A stretch of DNA of 64,000 nt, taken from an uncultured Hyphomicrobium sp. (GTDB lineage: Bacteria; Pseudomonadota; Alphaproteobacteria; Rhizobiales; Hyphomicrobiaceae). The notes under the pieces are model-generated. The model did not search any database and was not told where the DNA came from. It saw only the letters and a list, made by a program, of their open reading frames with translations. The stretch is taken from contig CAKTFJ010000005.1 in assembly GCA_934555825.1 (NCBI GenBank), forward strand, positions 62,001 through 126,000, read 5' to 3'. A program made the position numbers and the translations under genes. Every line of letters begins with the position of its first letter. Within the stretch, counting starts at the first letter, position 1. Positions 8,828 to 17,139 of this stretch are shown in pieces.

Positions 8828-9757
8828 TCAGCCGGTTGTGCGCAGGCGTGCAGCGGCCATGGCGGTTGCGGCGAAGCCAGGTGGCAGGGCATTGGCCGGT
8901 GGCTGCGGCGTGGCGGGCCGAGCGGCTTGAAGCTGCGGTTGTGGAGCGCTCGTCTGGCGAACGAAGATGCCCCGCTGCTCGGGATGCGCCACGAGATCCG
9001 TCTTGAGACCGATCAGGCTTTCGGAGGCGCCAAGCGTCAGGAAGCCGTCGGGCGCGAGGATGCGCGTCATACGGGTGAGGATGTCGGCCTTGAGTGCGGC
9101 ATCGAAGTAGATGAGCACGTTGCGGCAGAAAATCAGATCGAAGCGTCCGAGAGACGTGAAGTCCGACAGGAGATTGAGCTGGCGGAAGGTCACCTTGCTG
9201 CGCATCGCTTCGGAGATCTGCCAGCTTTCGCCGATCTGATTGAAGTGGCGGAGCAGCATGGGGGTCGGCAGGCCGCGCTGGACTTCGAATTGCGAGTAGA
9301 TGCCTTTGCGTGCCTTTTCGAGCACCTGCTCGGAGAGGTCGGTGCCGACGATCTCGATCTTCCAGCCCGGCATCTTGGCCGCATGCTCGTCGAGAATCAT
9401 CGCGAGCGAGTAGGCTTCCTGCCCGGACGATGCGGCGGCCGACCAGATGCGTAGGCGGCGATCCTTCTGGCGCGAGGCAATGAGGGCGGGCAGGATGACG
9501 TTGCGGAACTGATCGAACGGTGTCTTGTCGCGGAAGAAGTACGTCTCGTTGATCGTCATCGCCTCGATGACGTCCTTGGCGAGCTTGGGCGACTGCTTGC
9601 GCTGCAGGATAAGCACGAGTTCGTCGAGACCGGAGAGCCGTTCACGCCGCACGATCGGCATGACGCGACTTTCGACGAGATACTGCTTGGAACTCTCCAT
9701 CACCAATCCGGATGAGCGGCGCAGGAATTCGCAAAGAGCTTCGAAAGCTTGGGACAT
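8828..9757 (-). CDS. cheR: Chemotaxis protein methyltransferase CheR
   Basis: 309 residues from ATG 9757 (product begins MSQAFEALCEFL, the usual CheR start; the frame could extend to 9820). CheR uses S-adenosylmethionine to methylate glutamates on chemoreceptors. The N-terminal helical domain (1-80) includes the family motif 'TINETYFFRD'. The Rossmann methyltransferase domain follows with 'RLRIWSAAASSGQEAYSLAM' (SAM loop) and 'FDLIFCRNVLIYF'. A Pro/Ala/Gln-rich tail of ~35 residues ends the protein. It is the last gene of the cheA-cheW-cheY-cheR string, 79 bases after cheY. No cheB or receptor gene is in the window. Confidence 0.93.
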   Translation of the reverse strand: MSQAFEALCEFLRRSSGLVMESSKQYLVESRVMPIVRRERLSGLDELVLILQRKQSPKLAKDVIEAMTINETYFFRDKTPFDQFRNVILPALIASRQKDRRLRIWSAAASSGQEAYSLAMILDEHAAKMPGWKIEIVGTDLSEQVLEKARKGIYSQFEVQRGLPTPMLLRHFNQIGESWQISEAMRSKVTFRQLNLLSDFTSLGRFDLIFCRNVLIYFDAALKADILTRMTRILAPDGFLTLGASESLIGLKTDLVAHPEQRGIFVRQTSAPQPQLQAARPATPQPPANALPPGFAATAMAAARLRTTG

Positions 9758-9836
9758 GGTACGCTTCACTGATCCAGAAGGTTGAGCCTGTTGCGGTTCG
9801 TTCTCTCGCGGGGACCGCAAGGCATCGAAGGACGTC

Positions 9837-10202
9837 TCAAACCATGCCGATCTGCTCGAGCTTGGTGCGGATGATTTCCTGGTCGAACGGCTTCATGATG
9901 TATTCGGTCGCGCCGGCTTCGAGCGCCGTGATGATCTTGTCACGCGTGTTCTCGGTCGTGCAGAAGACAACCTGAGGATCGCTGCCACCCGGCATCTTGC
10001 GAAGCTTGTGCAGGAATTCGAGGCCGCTCATGACCGGCATGTGCCAATCGAGCAAGATGAGATCCGGAAGTTCGGCCTGACACTGCGTGAGCGCGTCTTC
10101 GCCGTCCTGAGCTTCGGTCACTTCGAATCCCATGCCGTCGAGGATCTGACGGGCGATCTTGCGAATGAACGCGCTATCGTCCACCACCAAAGCTGTCTTC
10201 AT
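9837..10202 (-). CDS. cheY: Chemotaxis response regulator CheY
   Basis: 121 residues, a single receiver domain and nothing else. The acidic pocket (D8, D9), phosphoacceptor D52 ('LILLDWHMPVMSG'), T80/T81 and K102 ('YIMKPF') are all present. Start ATG 10202 was chosen over an upstream GTG because AAGGTGAG lies seven bases before it. Phosphorylated by CheA, CheY binds the motor switch (FliM) and changes rotation. It is separated from cheW by 32 bases and lies in the same operon. Confidence 0.95.
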   Translation of the reverse strand: MKTALVVDDSAFIRKIARQILDGMGFEVTEAQDGEDALTQCQAELPDLILLDWHMPVMSGLEFLHKLRKMPGGSDPQVVFCTTENTRDKIITALEAGATEYIMKPFDQEIIRTKLEQIGMV

Positions 10203-10234
10203 GATACTCACCTTCACCTACACAGAAGTACGCA

Positions 10235-10708
10235 TCAGTTCGTAAAGTCGAAGAGGGCCCCGATGTTAAGAGCGGGGATCAGAAGATTGCCGACCTTGTA
10301 AAGCCCGGTCATGAGACGCGAACGGGCCGGATCGAAATGAGCGGGGATCTGCACCTTCATCGAAGCGTCGAGGGTGAGGACATCGCCCACCTCGTCGACG
10401 ATGAGGGCAAAGTTTTCGCCTTTGTGCTCGATGCCGATCGCGAGCGCGTTCTGCACGTCGTCCATCGGGATACCGAGGCGGCGGCGGAGACTAACGGCAG
10501 TGACGATCTTTCCGCGCAGGTTCACCAGGCCCACGATGTCGGCCGGGCCGAGCGGGATCGGCGTTACGCTCGTGATGCGGAAGATCGTCTGAGCCTGGAG
10601 GACGGAAAGGCCGAAGGCCTCGCCGCCTGCAAACACGGTGAAATAGCTTTCTTCGCCTGCGGTCGGAACATCCGAAACCATCTGGACGGCGGCGCTCATG
10701 CTGCTCAT
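10235..10708 (-). CDS. cheW: Chemotaxis coupling protein CheW
   Basis: 157 residues with the two-lobed CheW fold: 'EESYFTVFAGGEAFGL' opens it, 'IVGLVNLRGKIVTAVSLR' is the receptor/CheA-binding signature, and 'GLYKVGNLLIPALNI' closes it. CheW bridges chemoreceptors and CheA. The ATG at 10708 overlaps the cheA stop by four bases, so the two are translationally coupled. Confidence 0.95.
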   Translation of the reverse strand: MSSMSAAVQMVSDVPTAGEESYFTVFAGGEAFGLSVLQAQTIFRITSVTPIPLGPADIVGLVNLRGKIVTAVSLRRRLGIPMDDVQNALAIGIEHKGENFALIVDEVGDVLTLDASMKVQIPAHFDPARSRLMTGLYKVGNLLIPALNIGALFDFTN

Positions 10709-13341
10709 GCGGCAAGCTCCATGCTGGAAGCCTTAGCGTCGGCGGCGGCATCGAGTGCGAACGCGAGCGTCTCGAGCAGCGATTGGCGGTCGTGCTTGCT
10801 CAGGAGCGCGACGAGGCCGTTGTCTGTCGCTTTATGCGCCGCACGCGTCGTGGGGTGGGTCGCCACGCCGACGATCGGAACGAGGCTCGCATTCTTGCGG
10901 TCTCTCAATGCAGCGAGGGCGCCGGGGAGGGCAAAAGCCGGCGCGTCGAAATCGACGATCACGGCATCGTAGGCGGAGAACTGCCCGACAAGCTCGTTGA
11001 TGTCGGCCGGGATTGCGGCGGCTGACAGGTTGTAGCCTGCTGCGGCGAGCGCGGGACAGAGCATGTCGCGGACGAGCTGATCGTCAGCCGCGAAGAGAAC
11101 GCGCTGAGGGCTTGTGCCAGTGCTGGTCGGCGGGTCTGCCATCCGGATGAAGTGCGATACGTCGAGCAGCTCTACCGCTTCGCCGCGAATTTCCGCGGAG
11201 CCGACGATGTCGGAGTTGGCGCTTGCGAGCTGGATTTCGAGCTTTTCTTCGAGAATGTCGACGATTTCGTCCGTCATGAGGCCAATCGAGCGTTTCTCGG
11301 TGGCGATCACCAGCACGGGATAGGATGGCTTCGACATGTCGATGTGATGCGAGATCGGCACGATCGGCATCAGGCGGCCCTGCAGCAGGACCATGAGGCG
11401 GCCGTCGGAGCTTTCGATGCGGCTCGTCTCGACCATCTCGATGCGCGATACGAGCGACAGCGGCAGAACCTTCGGTGCGCCGGGGCCTGCGCGGAACATA
11501 ACGAGGCGACGGCGTTCGAGGGCGCCCTGGTCGCGCAGATCGGTCCGCTTCTTCTCGGTCGACTTCTCGATGCCGAGGTTGGCGCCGATGCCTGCCGGAT
11601 CGAGGATGAGGACGACGGAGCCGTCGCCCAGGATGGTGTGGCCGCTGAAGACCTTGAGGTGAGACAGCGAAGCGGAAAGCGGCTTGACGACGATTTCCTG
11701 AATGTCGGCGACGCCGTCCACGATGATGCAGAACGAATCCGTGCCGACGCGCATGACGACGGCGAGCTTTTCAGCCTCCTCGTTCTCGCTCGCAGCGGAG
11801 AAGCCGACGACATCGCGTAGCTCGACGGCGGGAATGACCTCCTCGCGCAACTTCAGAACAAGCGCGTTCTGAACGTTCTGGATCAGGTCCTTGTAGTTCT
11901 TGCCGAGGCTGACGGCCTCGACGACCGACGTCTGGGGAAGCGCGAAGCGCTGGCCCGCGACCTCGATGATAAGGGCCGGTGCGATGGCGAGCGTCAGCGG
12001 GATGCGGAGCGAGAAGCGGCTGCCCTTGCCGGGTGCGGACGACAGCGACACCGATCCGCCGATGGCTTCGATGTTGGAGCGTACGACGTCCATGCCGACG
12101 CCGCGGCCGGAGACGTTGGAGACGACCTGAGCCGTGGAGAAGCCGGGCTCGAAGATGTAGCGATAGATCTCCTCGTTGCTCATGCTGCGGAGATCCTGCT
12201 CCGTCGCGAGGCCTTGCGAGGTGATTTTCGCCTTGATGCGCTCGATGTCGAGGCCTTTGCCGTCGTCGGCGATGTCGATGGTGATCTGGCCGGCCTCATG
12301 GGCCGCCGAAACGCGGATCTCGCCGCGCTCGGGCTTGCCGCTTGCGAGGCGTTCTTCCGGCCTTTCGATGCCGTGGTCGGCGCAGTTGCGGATGAGGTGG
12401 GTCAGAGGATCGCGGATGACCTCGATGAGCTGGCGGTCCAGCTCGGTATCGGCACCCTCGGTGACGAGGTCGATGTTCTTGCCGAGGCTCGTCGAAAGCT
12501 CGCGGACGAGGCGGGGAAGGTTTGCGTAGAGGCGACCGACTGGCTGCATGCGCGCGCGCATGACCGCATCCTGTAGGTCGCTGGTCAGCGTGGACAGGTG
12601 CTGAAGCGGCGTCTTGATGGCGTCGTCCTCACGGTGGCGCGCCAGCTCCAGGAGCTGGTTGCGCGAGAGGACGAGTTCGGAGACGAGCTGCATCATGCGC
12701 TCGATGGTGTCCACCGAGACGCGAATGGTTTCCTGATTCGGGTTGGCGGCGGTCTTCGCCTGCGTACCCTGAGTTCCCTCCTGCTTGGCGGTAGGGGCGG
12801 GCTGCTCCTGCTGGGCAGGCGCCTTTTCGGCCTTCGGCGCTTCCGCAGCGACGGCTGCGGGTGCGGCCACGGGCTCAGGCTCGGCGCTCGGGGTGCTCTC
12901 TGCAACCTGCGGGGCGGCGAGTTCGACGTTCGCTTCTACCGAGGCTGCGGCGGTGGCGGCTTCCGCTCCGGCTGCGTAATAGGCTTCGAGCGCGTTGATG
13001 ATCTCGCTGTCGTCGCCCGGGGGTTCGCCGCCGTGCTGACCGATCTCCTCGATGATCGTTTTGATGCGGTCGATGGCGGCGAGGATGATGGTGACAGAAT
13101 GCTGCGTGGGGGGGACGCCGTCGCGCAGCATACCCATCACGGATTCGGCGGCATGGCCGACGCGCTCAAGGCGCTCTAGCCCCAAAAAGCTCGACGTGCC
13201 TTTGATGGTGTGAACAAGCCGGAAGATGCTTGAGATCAGCGAAGCGTCTGATGGGTTGCGCTCGAAATGAACGAGCTGCGTTTCAGCACCCTCGATGTGC
13301 TCGGTGGTCTCGGTCAGAAAGTCTCTCAGTAGCTCGTCCAT
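10705..13341 (-). CDS. cheA: Chemotaxis hybrid histidine kinase CheA with C-terminal receiver
   Basis: 878 residues, longer than classical CheA (~650). In order: an Hpt domain with phosphoacceptor H44 ('RLVHTIKGTSSFLG'); an Ala/Pro/Glu linker (~125-200); the dimerisation helices (~205-265); the HATPase domain with 'HLIRNCADHGIE', 'DDGKGLD' and 'GRGVGMDVV'; a CheW-like regulatory domain; a second CheW-like stretch ('VLVIATEKRSIGLMTDEIVDIL'); and a C-terminal receiver with DD, 'IVDFD' and 'LLSKHD'. The P2 CheY-docking domain is replaced by the linker. The fused receiver may act as a phosphate sink or adaptation element. The upstream small gene and downstream cheW-cheY-cheR form one operon. Confidence 0.93.
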   Translation of the reverse strand: MDELLRDFLTETTEHIEGAETQLVHFERNPSDASLISSIFRLVHTIKGTSSFLGLERLERVGHAAESVMGMLRDGVPPTQHSVTIILAAIDRIKTIIEEIGQHGGEPPGDDSEIINALEAYYAAGAEAATAAASVEANVELAAPQVAESTPSAEPEPVAAPAAVAAEAPKAEKAPAQQEQPAPTAKQEGTQGTQAKTAANPNQETIRVSVDTIERMMQLVSELVLSRNQLLELARHREDDAIKTPLQHLSTLTSDLQDAVMRARMQPVGRLYANLPRLVRELSTSLGKNIDLVTEGADTELDRQLIEVIRDPLTHLIRNCADHGIERPEERLASGKPERGEIRVSAAHEAGQITIDIADDGKGLDIERIKAKITSQGLATEQDLRSMSNEEIYRYIFEPGFSTAQVVSNVSGRGVGMDVVRSNIEAIGGSVSLSSAPGKGSRFSLRIPLTLAIAPALIIEVAGQRFALPQTSVVEAVSLGKNYKDLIQNVQNALVLKLREEVIPAVELRDVVGFSAASENEEAEKLAVVMRVGTDSFCIIVDGVADIQEIVVKPLSASLSHLKVFSGHTILGDGSVVLILDPAGIGANLGIEKSTEKKRTDLRDQGALERRRLVMFRAGPGAPKVLPLSLVSRIEMVETSRIESSDGRLMVLLQGRLMPIVPISHHIDMSKPSYPVLVIATEKRSIGLMTDEIVDILEEKLEIQLASANSDIVGSAEIRGEAVELLDVSHFIRMADPPTSTGTSPQRVLFAADDQLVRDMLCPALAAAGYNLSAAAIPADINELVGQFSAYDAVIVDFDAPAFALPGALAALRDRKNASLVPIVGVATHPTTRAAHKATDNGLVALLSKHDRQSLLETLAFALDAAADAKASSMELAA

Positions 13342-13379
13342 GGAGCGGGTCCCTCAGCGACGGCGTTGTTGTCTTTGTT

Positions 13380-13913
13380 TTACGCGACGCACGGAATCAG
13401 GCGGTCGGCCATGCCTTGCGGCGTCTCGGCCGGGTTGTCCCTTCCATTGTTGACGAGGTCGGATGCGCGATTGAGGGCGCTCCGGATGGCACATGACGCG
13501 TTTTCGCAGAAGTCCGAGACGCGCGACGGGTCGATGTCACCTTCGGGGCCACGATGGGCGCGAATGACATCGATCGAGGCCGTCGCCATGGCGTTGATGC
13601 CGTCGATGATGCTCTCGAAATCGCGGCGGAAGCCATCGTCCAAGCCCTCGTAGATCTCAAGGGCGGCTGCGGAGCCGGGCAGTGCCGACTTGGCGAAGTA
13701 TTCGCGATAGGTGACGGGGCGCCATTCGAGCAGCTCGTCGAGCATCTCGGGGAGGAGTGTCGGCAAGTTCTCGATCAGAAGCAGGATTTCGTTGAAATGG
13801 TTGAGGTAATCGTTGGCGATGCCAGACGCGGGGTTGACGAGCTTCGCCGCGCGCTCTTCCAGTGAAGCATTGCTGGTATCGTGAGCACCGGTCGCACTGT
13901 CGGTCGTTGCCAT
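13380..13913 (-). CDS. Uncharacterised protein preceding cheA
   Basis: 177 residues from ATG 13913 (a GTG ten codons upstream is possible). Soluble, helical and acidic, with no signal peptide. The core runs from 'ANDYLNHFNEILLLIENLP' through 'EWRPVTYREYFAKSALPGS' to 'FRRDFESIIDGINAMA'. I do not recognise a named family. It ends 38 bases before the cheA start and follows fliM by about 150 bases, so it is almost certainly co-expressed with the chemotaxis genes and could be a regulator or phosphatase-like partner. That role is only contextual. Confidence 0.75.
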   Translation of the reverse strand: MATTDSATGAHDTSNASLEERAAKLVNPASGIANDYLNHFNEILLLIENLPTLLPEMLDELLEWRPVTYREYFAKSALPGSAAALEIYEGLDDGFRRDFESIIDGINAMATASIDVIRAHRGPEGDIDPSRVSDFCENASCAIRSALNRASDLVNNGRDNPAETPQGMADRLIPCVA

Positions 13914-14064
13914 GTCTTGTTGCCCGCGTTGAAGTTTCGTCACATGAACGACGATACTCCACGGCGTTGACTAACAATGCGTTACGACCGGCGCGAAAAG
14001 GGCCGCATTCTGATTGATAAAAATGCCGTTGTCTGAACGTGCTGGCGCAACCGTTGCCGTATCG

Positions 14065-15030
14065 TTACGTCGGCGGGGCGCGGACGGGTGTGCCGATGAG
14101 GTCGGCAACGAGTTCCTGCTTGCGATCGATGGGTTGCTCTACAACGAGAGCGAACTGGCTCTTGGATTGGGCCAAACGGCACCAGAAGATGCGCTCGTCC
14201 TGGCATTCGAGGCCGATCAGGCTCTTCGGATCGGCATTGAGGCGTAGAATCTGACCAGGTTTCAAAGCGGCGATGTCGCCCAGCGTGAGCTCCGGGCCCT
14301 CCAGCACGCCTGTCAGGACCATGCTTGCCGATGCAAGGCCGTCCTGCATCTTTTTCTGCCAATCCGGGTCCACGTTCGCGCCGTCGAGGGCGCGGCTGCG
14401 CTCCAGCAGTTTGCGGATCGGGTAGAGCGCCGACTGCGGAATGATCATGAACATGCGTCCGCCGTTGTCGAGGATCTGGAACAGAACCTGGACGGCAATG
14501 ACGGGGACATCGGTCTGCCCGAGAATCTGGAAGTCGAGTTTGGTTTCCAGCTTCTCGAGTTCGAAGGTCGCGGGCGTGATCGTGGAGATGAGATATTCGA
14601 GCTCGGGAACGACGATGCCCAACACGCTTCGCGCAAGGCGGGCTTCCAGAGAGGTGAACGGGCGGTCGGCTTCGAAGGGTGGCATCGAGCCGTCCCCGCC
14701 GAATGCGGCGTCTATGAGGGAGAAGATGAAGCGGCGATCGAAGCCGACAACGATTTTGCTATCCCACTGACGGCAATAGTAGATGCCGGCAATGCTGTCT
14801 TCGTAGGATTCGAGCACGTCCCACGAGTTGCCGCTTTCGAGCTGGTTGACGAAGAACGACGAGGGCACGTTGCAATATTCGCGGAACCGCTCCGAGAGCG
14901 TGGTTACGAGACGTTCGAGAATTCCTTTCAGAACGTGCAGGCGCTCGACTTCGAGCTTGGGGGGCTCGAGGAGCTTGTCGGTTCCGGGCTGGCCGCCGGA
15001 TTCGCGGATCTCGGTGTACTCGTCGGCCAT
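14065..15030 (-). CDS. fliM: Flagellar motor switch protein FliM
   Basis: 321 residues with ATG 15030 immediately after the fliG stop (one-base overlap, TGATG). The N-terminal segment is followed by the CheC-like middle domain (about 45-225), which includes 'IAGIYYCRQWDSKIVVGFDRR'. The C-terminal SpoA domain (about 245-315) includes 'LTLGDIAALKPGQILRLN'. FliM is the C-ring subunit that receives phospho-CheY. The usual N-terminal CheY-binding motif of enteric FliM is not obvious, as in other alphaproteobacteria. In rhizobia fliN sits between fliG and fliM; here it is absent from this position. Confidence 0.88.
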   Translation of the reverse strand: MADEYTEIRESGGQPGTDKLLEPPKLEVERLHVLKGILERLVTTLSERFREYCNVPSSFFVNQLESGNSWDVLESYEDSIAGIYYCRQWDSKIVVGFDRRFIFSLIDAAFGGDGSMPPFEADRPFTSLEARLARSVLGIVVPELEYLISTITPATFELEKLETKLDFQILGQTDVPVIAVQVLFQILDNGGRMFMIIPQSALYPIRKLLERSRALDGANVDPDWQKKMQDGLASASMVLTGVLEGPELTLGDIAALKPGQILRLNADPKSLIGLECQDERIFWCRLAQSKSQFALVVEQPIDRKQELVADLIGTPVRAPPT

Positions 15031-16073
15031 CAATCCTCTTCCTCTTCGGGATTGCCGATTTCAATGATGCCCTTCTCGATCATCTCCATGGCGGTGTCGG
15101 CAATGGCGCGGCGTGCTTTCTGAATTTCCTTGGCCGAAGGCTTTTTGCCGGTGGCGACTTCCTGCTCGATCATGCGCCGTGCGCGGCCTGGGGTCGCTTC
15201 CAGGATGAGCTCGATCATCCGCGGCTCCGCGCCATAGAGCGCCATAATGGTGCGGTCGGTCGGAACGCCATCGAACAGTGTGACAAGCGCTGGCGGCGAG
15301 AGCTTGGTGAGATCGTCGAAGGTGAACAGGAGGCTTCGCACCATTTCCGCTTCTTTCGGGCGGTGGGCGTCGAGATCGGAGAGGATCTCGTCCATCTGCT
15401 TGCGTTCCATCTTGTTGATGATGTCGGCAAGGCGGGCGTGAATCGTGGGGCCGGCATTCTTCGCGCTCTTGTAGAGCAGCTCTTCTTTGACGGCGCCTTC
15501 GAGAAGCTGGATCGGCCGTTCGAGCACGACTTTCATCGAAAGCATCCGGCGCATGATCTCGTTGCGCAGCGGGCCTGGGAGCATCTTGAGTGCGGCAGCC
15601 GCATAATGAGGCGGCGTGCGGGAGAGAACCAACGCCGAAACCTGCGGGTGCTCTTTCGCGAGATACTGCGCGGTCGAGAGTTCGGGGACCTCGCCCAGCT
15701 TGATCCAGATCGACTGCAGGGACTTCGAGCGCACCTGCTGCATGATTTCGGCGATCTGCTCGGGAGGCACGACGCCGTTGAGAAGCTGCTCGACCTCGTG
15801 CGCCGTCGCAATCAGGTCGCCACCGGTGCGGAGGTGGGTGGCGAACTCCTCGATCAACGCATCGAGCGTTTCCTTGGAGACGGCGCCGAGATCGGTCGCG
15901 GTCTGCGCAATGAGCTTGATGTCGTCTTCGTCGAAGTGCTTCAGGATGCGCGAGGCGACCTGCTTGTCCATGGACAGGAGAAGCGCGGCCACCTTTTTTG
16001 GACCGGTCAATTCAATGGCTTCGACTGGCTCTTCGCCGCGGCTCGGTCGTCTTTCGGCGTTGGCCTGGGTCAT
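15030..16073 (-). CDS. fliG: Flagellar motor switch protein FliG
   Basis: 347 residues. The N-terminal FliF-binding domain begins with 'LTGPKKVAALLLSMDKQVAS'. The middle domain carries the conserved 'EHPQ' motif. The C-terminal charged torque helix ('LVTLFDGVPTDRTIMALYGAE', then 'IEQEV') contacts MotA. An acidic tail ends the protein. FliG is the rotor protein that generates torque with the stator. It is the first gene of a minus-strand unit fliG-fliM, probably continuing into the cheA group. The 230 bases upstream (16074-16303) contain no gene and should hold its promoter. Confidence 0.95.
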   Translation of the reverse strand: MTQANAERRPSRGEEPVEAIELTGPKKVAALLLSMDKQVASRILKHFDEDDIKLIAQTATDLGAVSKETLDALIEEFATHLRTGGDLIATAHEVEQLLNGVVPPEQIAEIMQQVRSKSLQSIWIKLGEVPELSTAQYLAKEHPQVSALVLSRTPPHYAAAALKMLPGPLRNEIMRRMLSMKVVLERPIQLLEGAVKEELLYKSAKNAGPTIHARLADIINKMERKQMDEILSDLDAHRPKEAEMVRSLLFTFDDLTKLSPPALVTLFDGVPTDRTIMALYGAEPRMIELILEATPGRARRMIEQEVATGKKPSAKEIQKARRAIADTAMEMIEKGIIEIGNPEEEED

Positions 16074-16303
16074 CGGTCGCTCAAGGGGCCATCATGCTCG
16101 GCGCCACCCGCCCGCGGCCGCGTCCGGCCCGGGCTCGATCTCGAAGCTTCGGCAGCGTCTCGGCGGGGCCGATGCGATGCATCACAAGCTCTCTACAGGC
16201 TTCCACGATTTGGCTTGAGCGAAGCTTGCGAGCTGAGGTGCGCTACAACTCAGACCGGACGTTCCCGGCAGGTCTGTTGCGTGCCGGAACCTTTGCGTCC
16301 GCT

Positions 16304-16903
16304 TCAGCTAAATCGCTGCCACGTCACCGTAACCCGGGTGCCGACCGGTACGCGCTGATAGAGGTCGATCACATCGTGGTTGTACATGCGGATGCAGCCC
16401 TTGGAGACGGCGGTGCCGATGGACCAGGGCGCGTCGGTGCCGTGGATGCGGTAGGCTGAGCTGCCGAGATAAAGTGCGCGCGCCCCCATGGGGTTCTGCG
16501 GATGTCCGCCGGGCACCCACTTCGGCAATTTGGGGTTTTCGCGCAGCATCGCAGGCGTGGGCGCCCACGGCGGATTGACGGCCTTGCGGGAGACGCTGGT
16601 GACGCCCTGCCAACGGCTCTGCTCGCGGGGGACCGCGATGGGGTAGCTGATCGCTTCGCCGCGGCGGTGGACCCAATACAGCTTCCGGTCTCCGAAGGAG
16701 ACTATGAGCTGGCGCGGTTCGTAGCGGTTGCTGAACTTGACGGTTTGGCGTGAGCCGCCATCCCAAAGGAACGAGAAGAAATCCTGGGCTGCGGCGCGAG
16801 ACGGCGCGAGGGCGCAGGCCATGAGTGCGACCGCCGCCATGAATAGCGCGACGTGCGGAGCAGGCGCGGCAAGAGAGATGATCCTGGAACGGGCCGTTGC
16901 CAT
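16304..16903 (-). CDS. L,D-transpeptidase (YkuD family), periplasmic
   Basis: 199 residues from ATG 16903, chosen for the GGGGAGA ribosome binding site just upstream. An N-terminal signal sequence or anchor is visible ('FMAAVALMACALAPSRAAAQ'). The YkuD domain carries the catalytic pattern: H154 ('RIHGTDAPW'), S167 and nucleophile C170 ('SKGCIRM'). Such enzymes form 3-3 crosslinks in peptidoglycan or attach proteins to it. It is one of three in the window and stands alone between fliG and the two-component genes. Length and sequence match the common ErfK/YbiS-like periplasmic type. Confidence 0.92.
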   Translation of the reverse strand: MATARSRIISLAAPAPHVALFMAAVALMACALAPSRAAAQDFFSFLWDGGSRQTVKFSNRYEPRQLIVSFGDRKLYWVHRRGEAISYPIAVPREQSRWQGVTSVSRKAVNPPWAPTPAMLRENPKLPKWVPGGHPQNPMGARALYLGSSAYRIHGTDAPWSIGTAVSKGCIRMYNHDVIDLYQRVPVGTRVTVTWQRFS

Positions 16904-17139
16904 ACGGGAAGTCTCCCCTTTCGGCAGGTCCGCGACGGCGGGCACCTGCGGGTCAATTGGGCTCTACTTCGCGGAGATCACCGTCTTCCGCCGATATACT
17001 CTGCAACGTGCCTTCGTCGCGTGCGCCGCGCAACTCAGGAATTTCCCTCATCACGGCGAGGGACAGAAACGATTGTTGTTTTTCTGCATCTATTCCTAAT
17101 GCATTACGGAGAAAACGCGCGCTCTGCTCAGGTCCGCGT

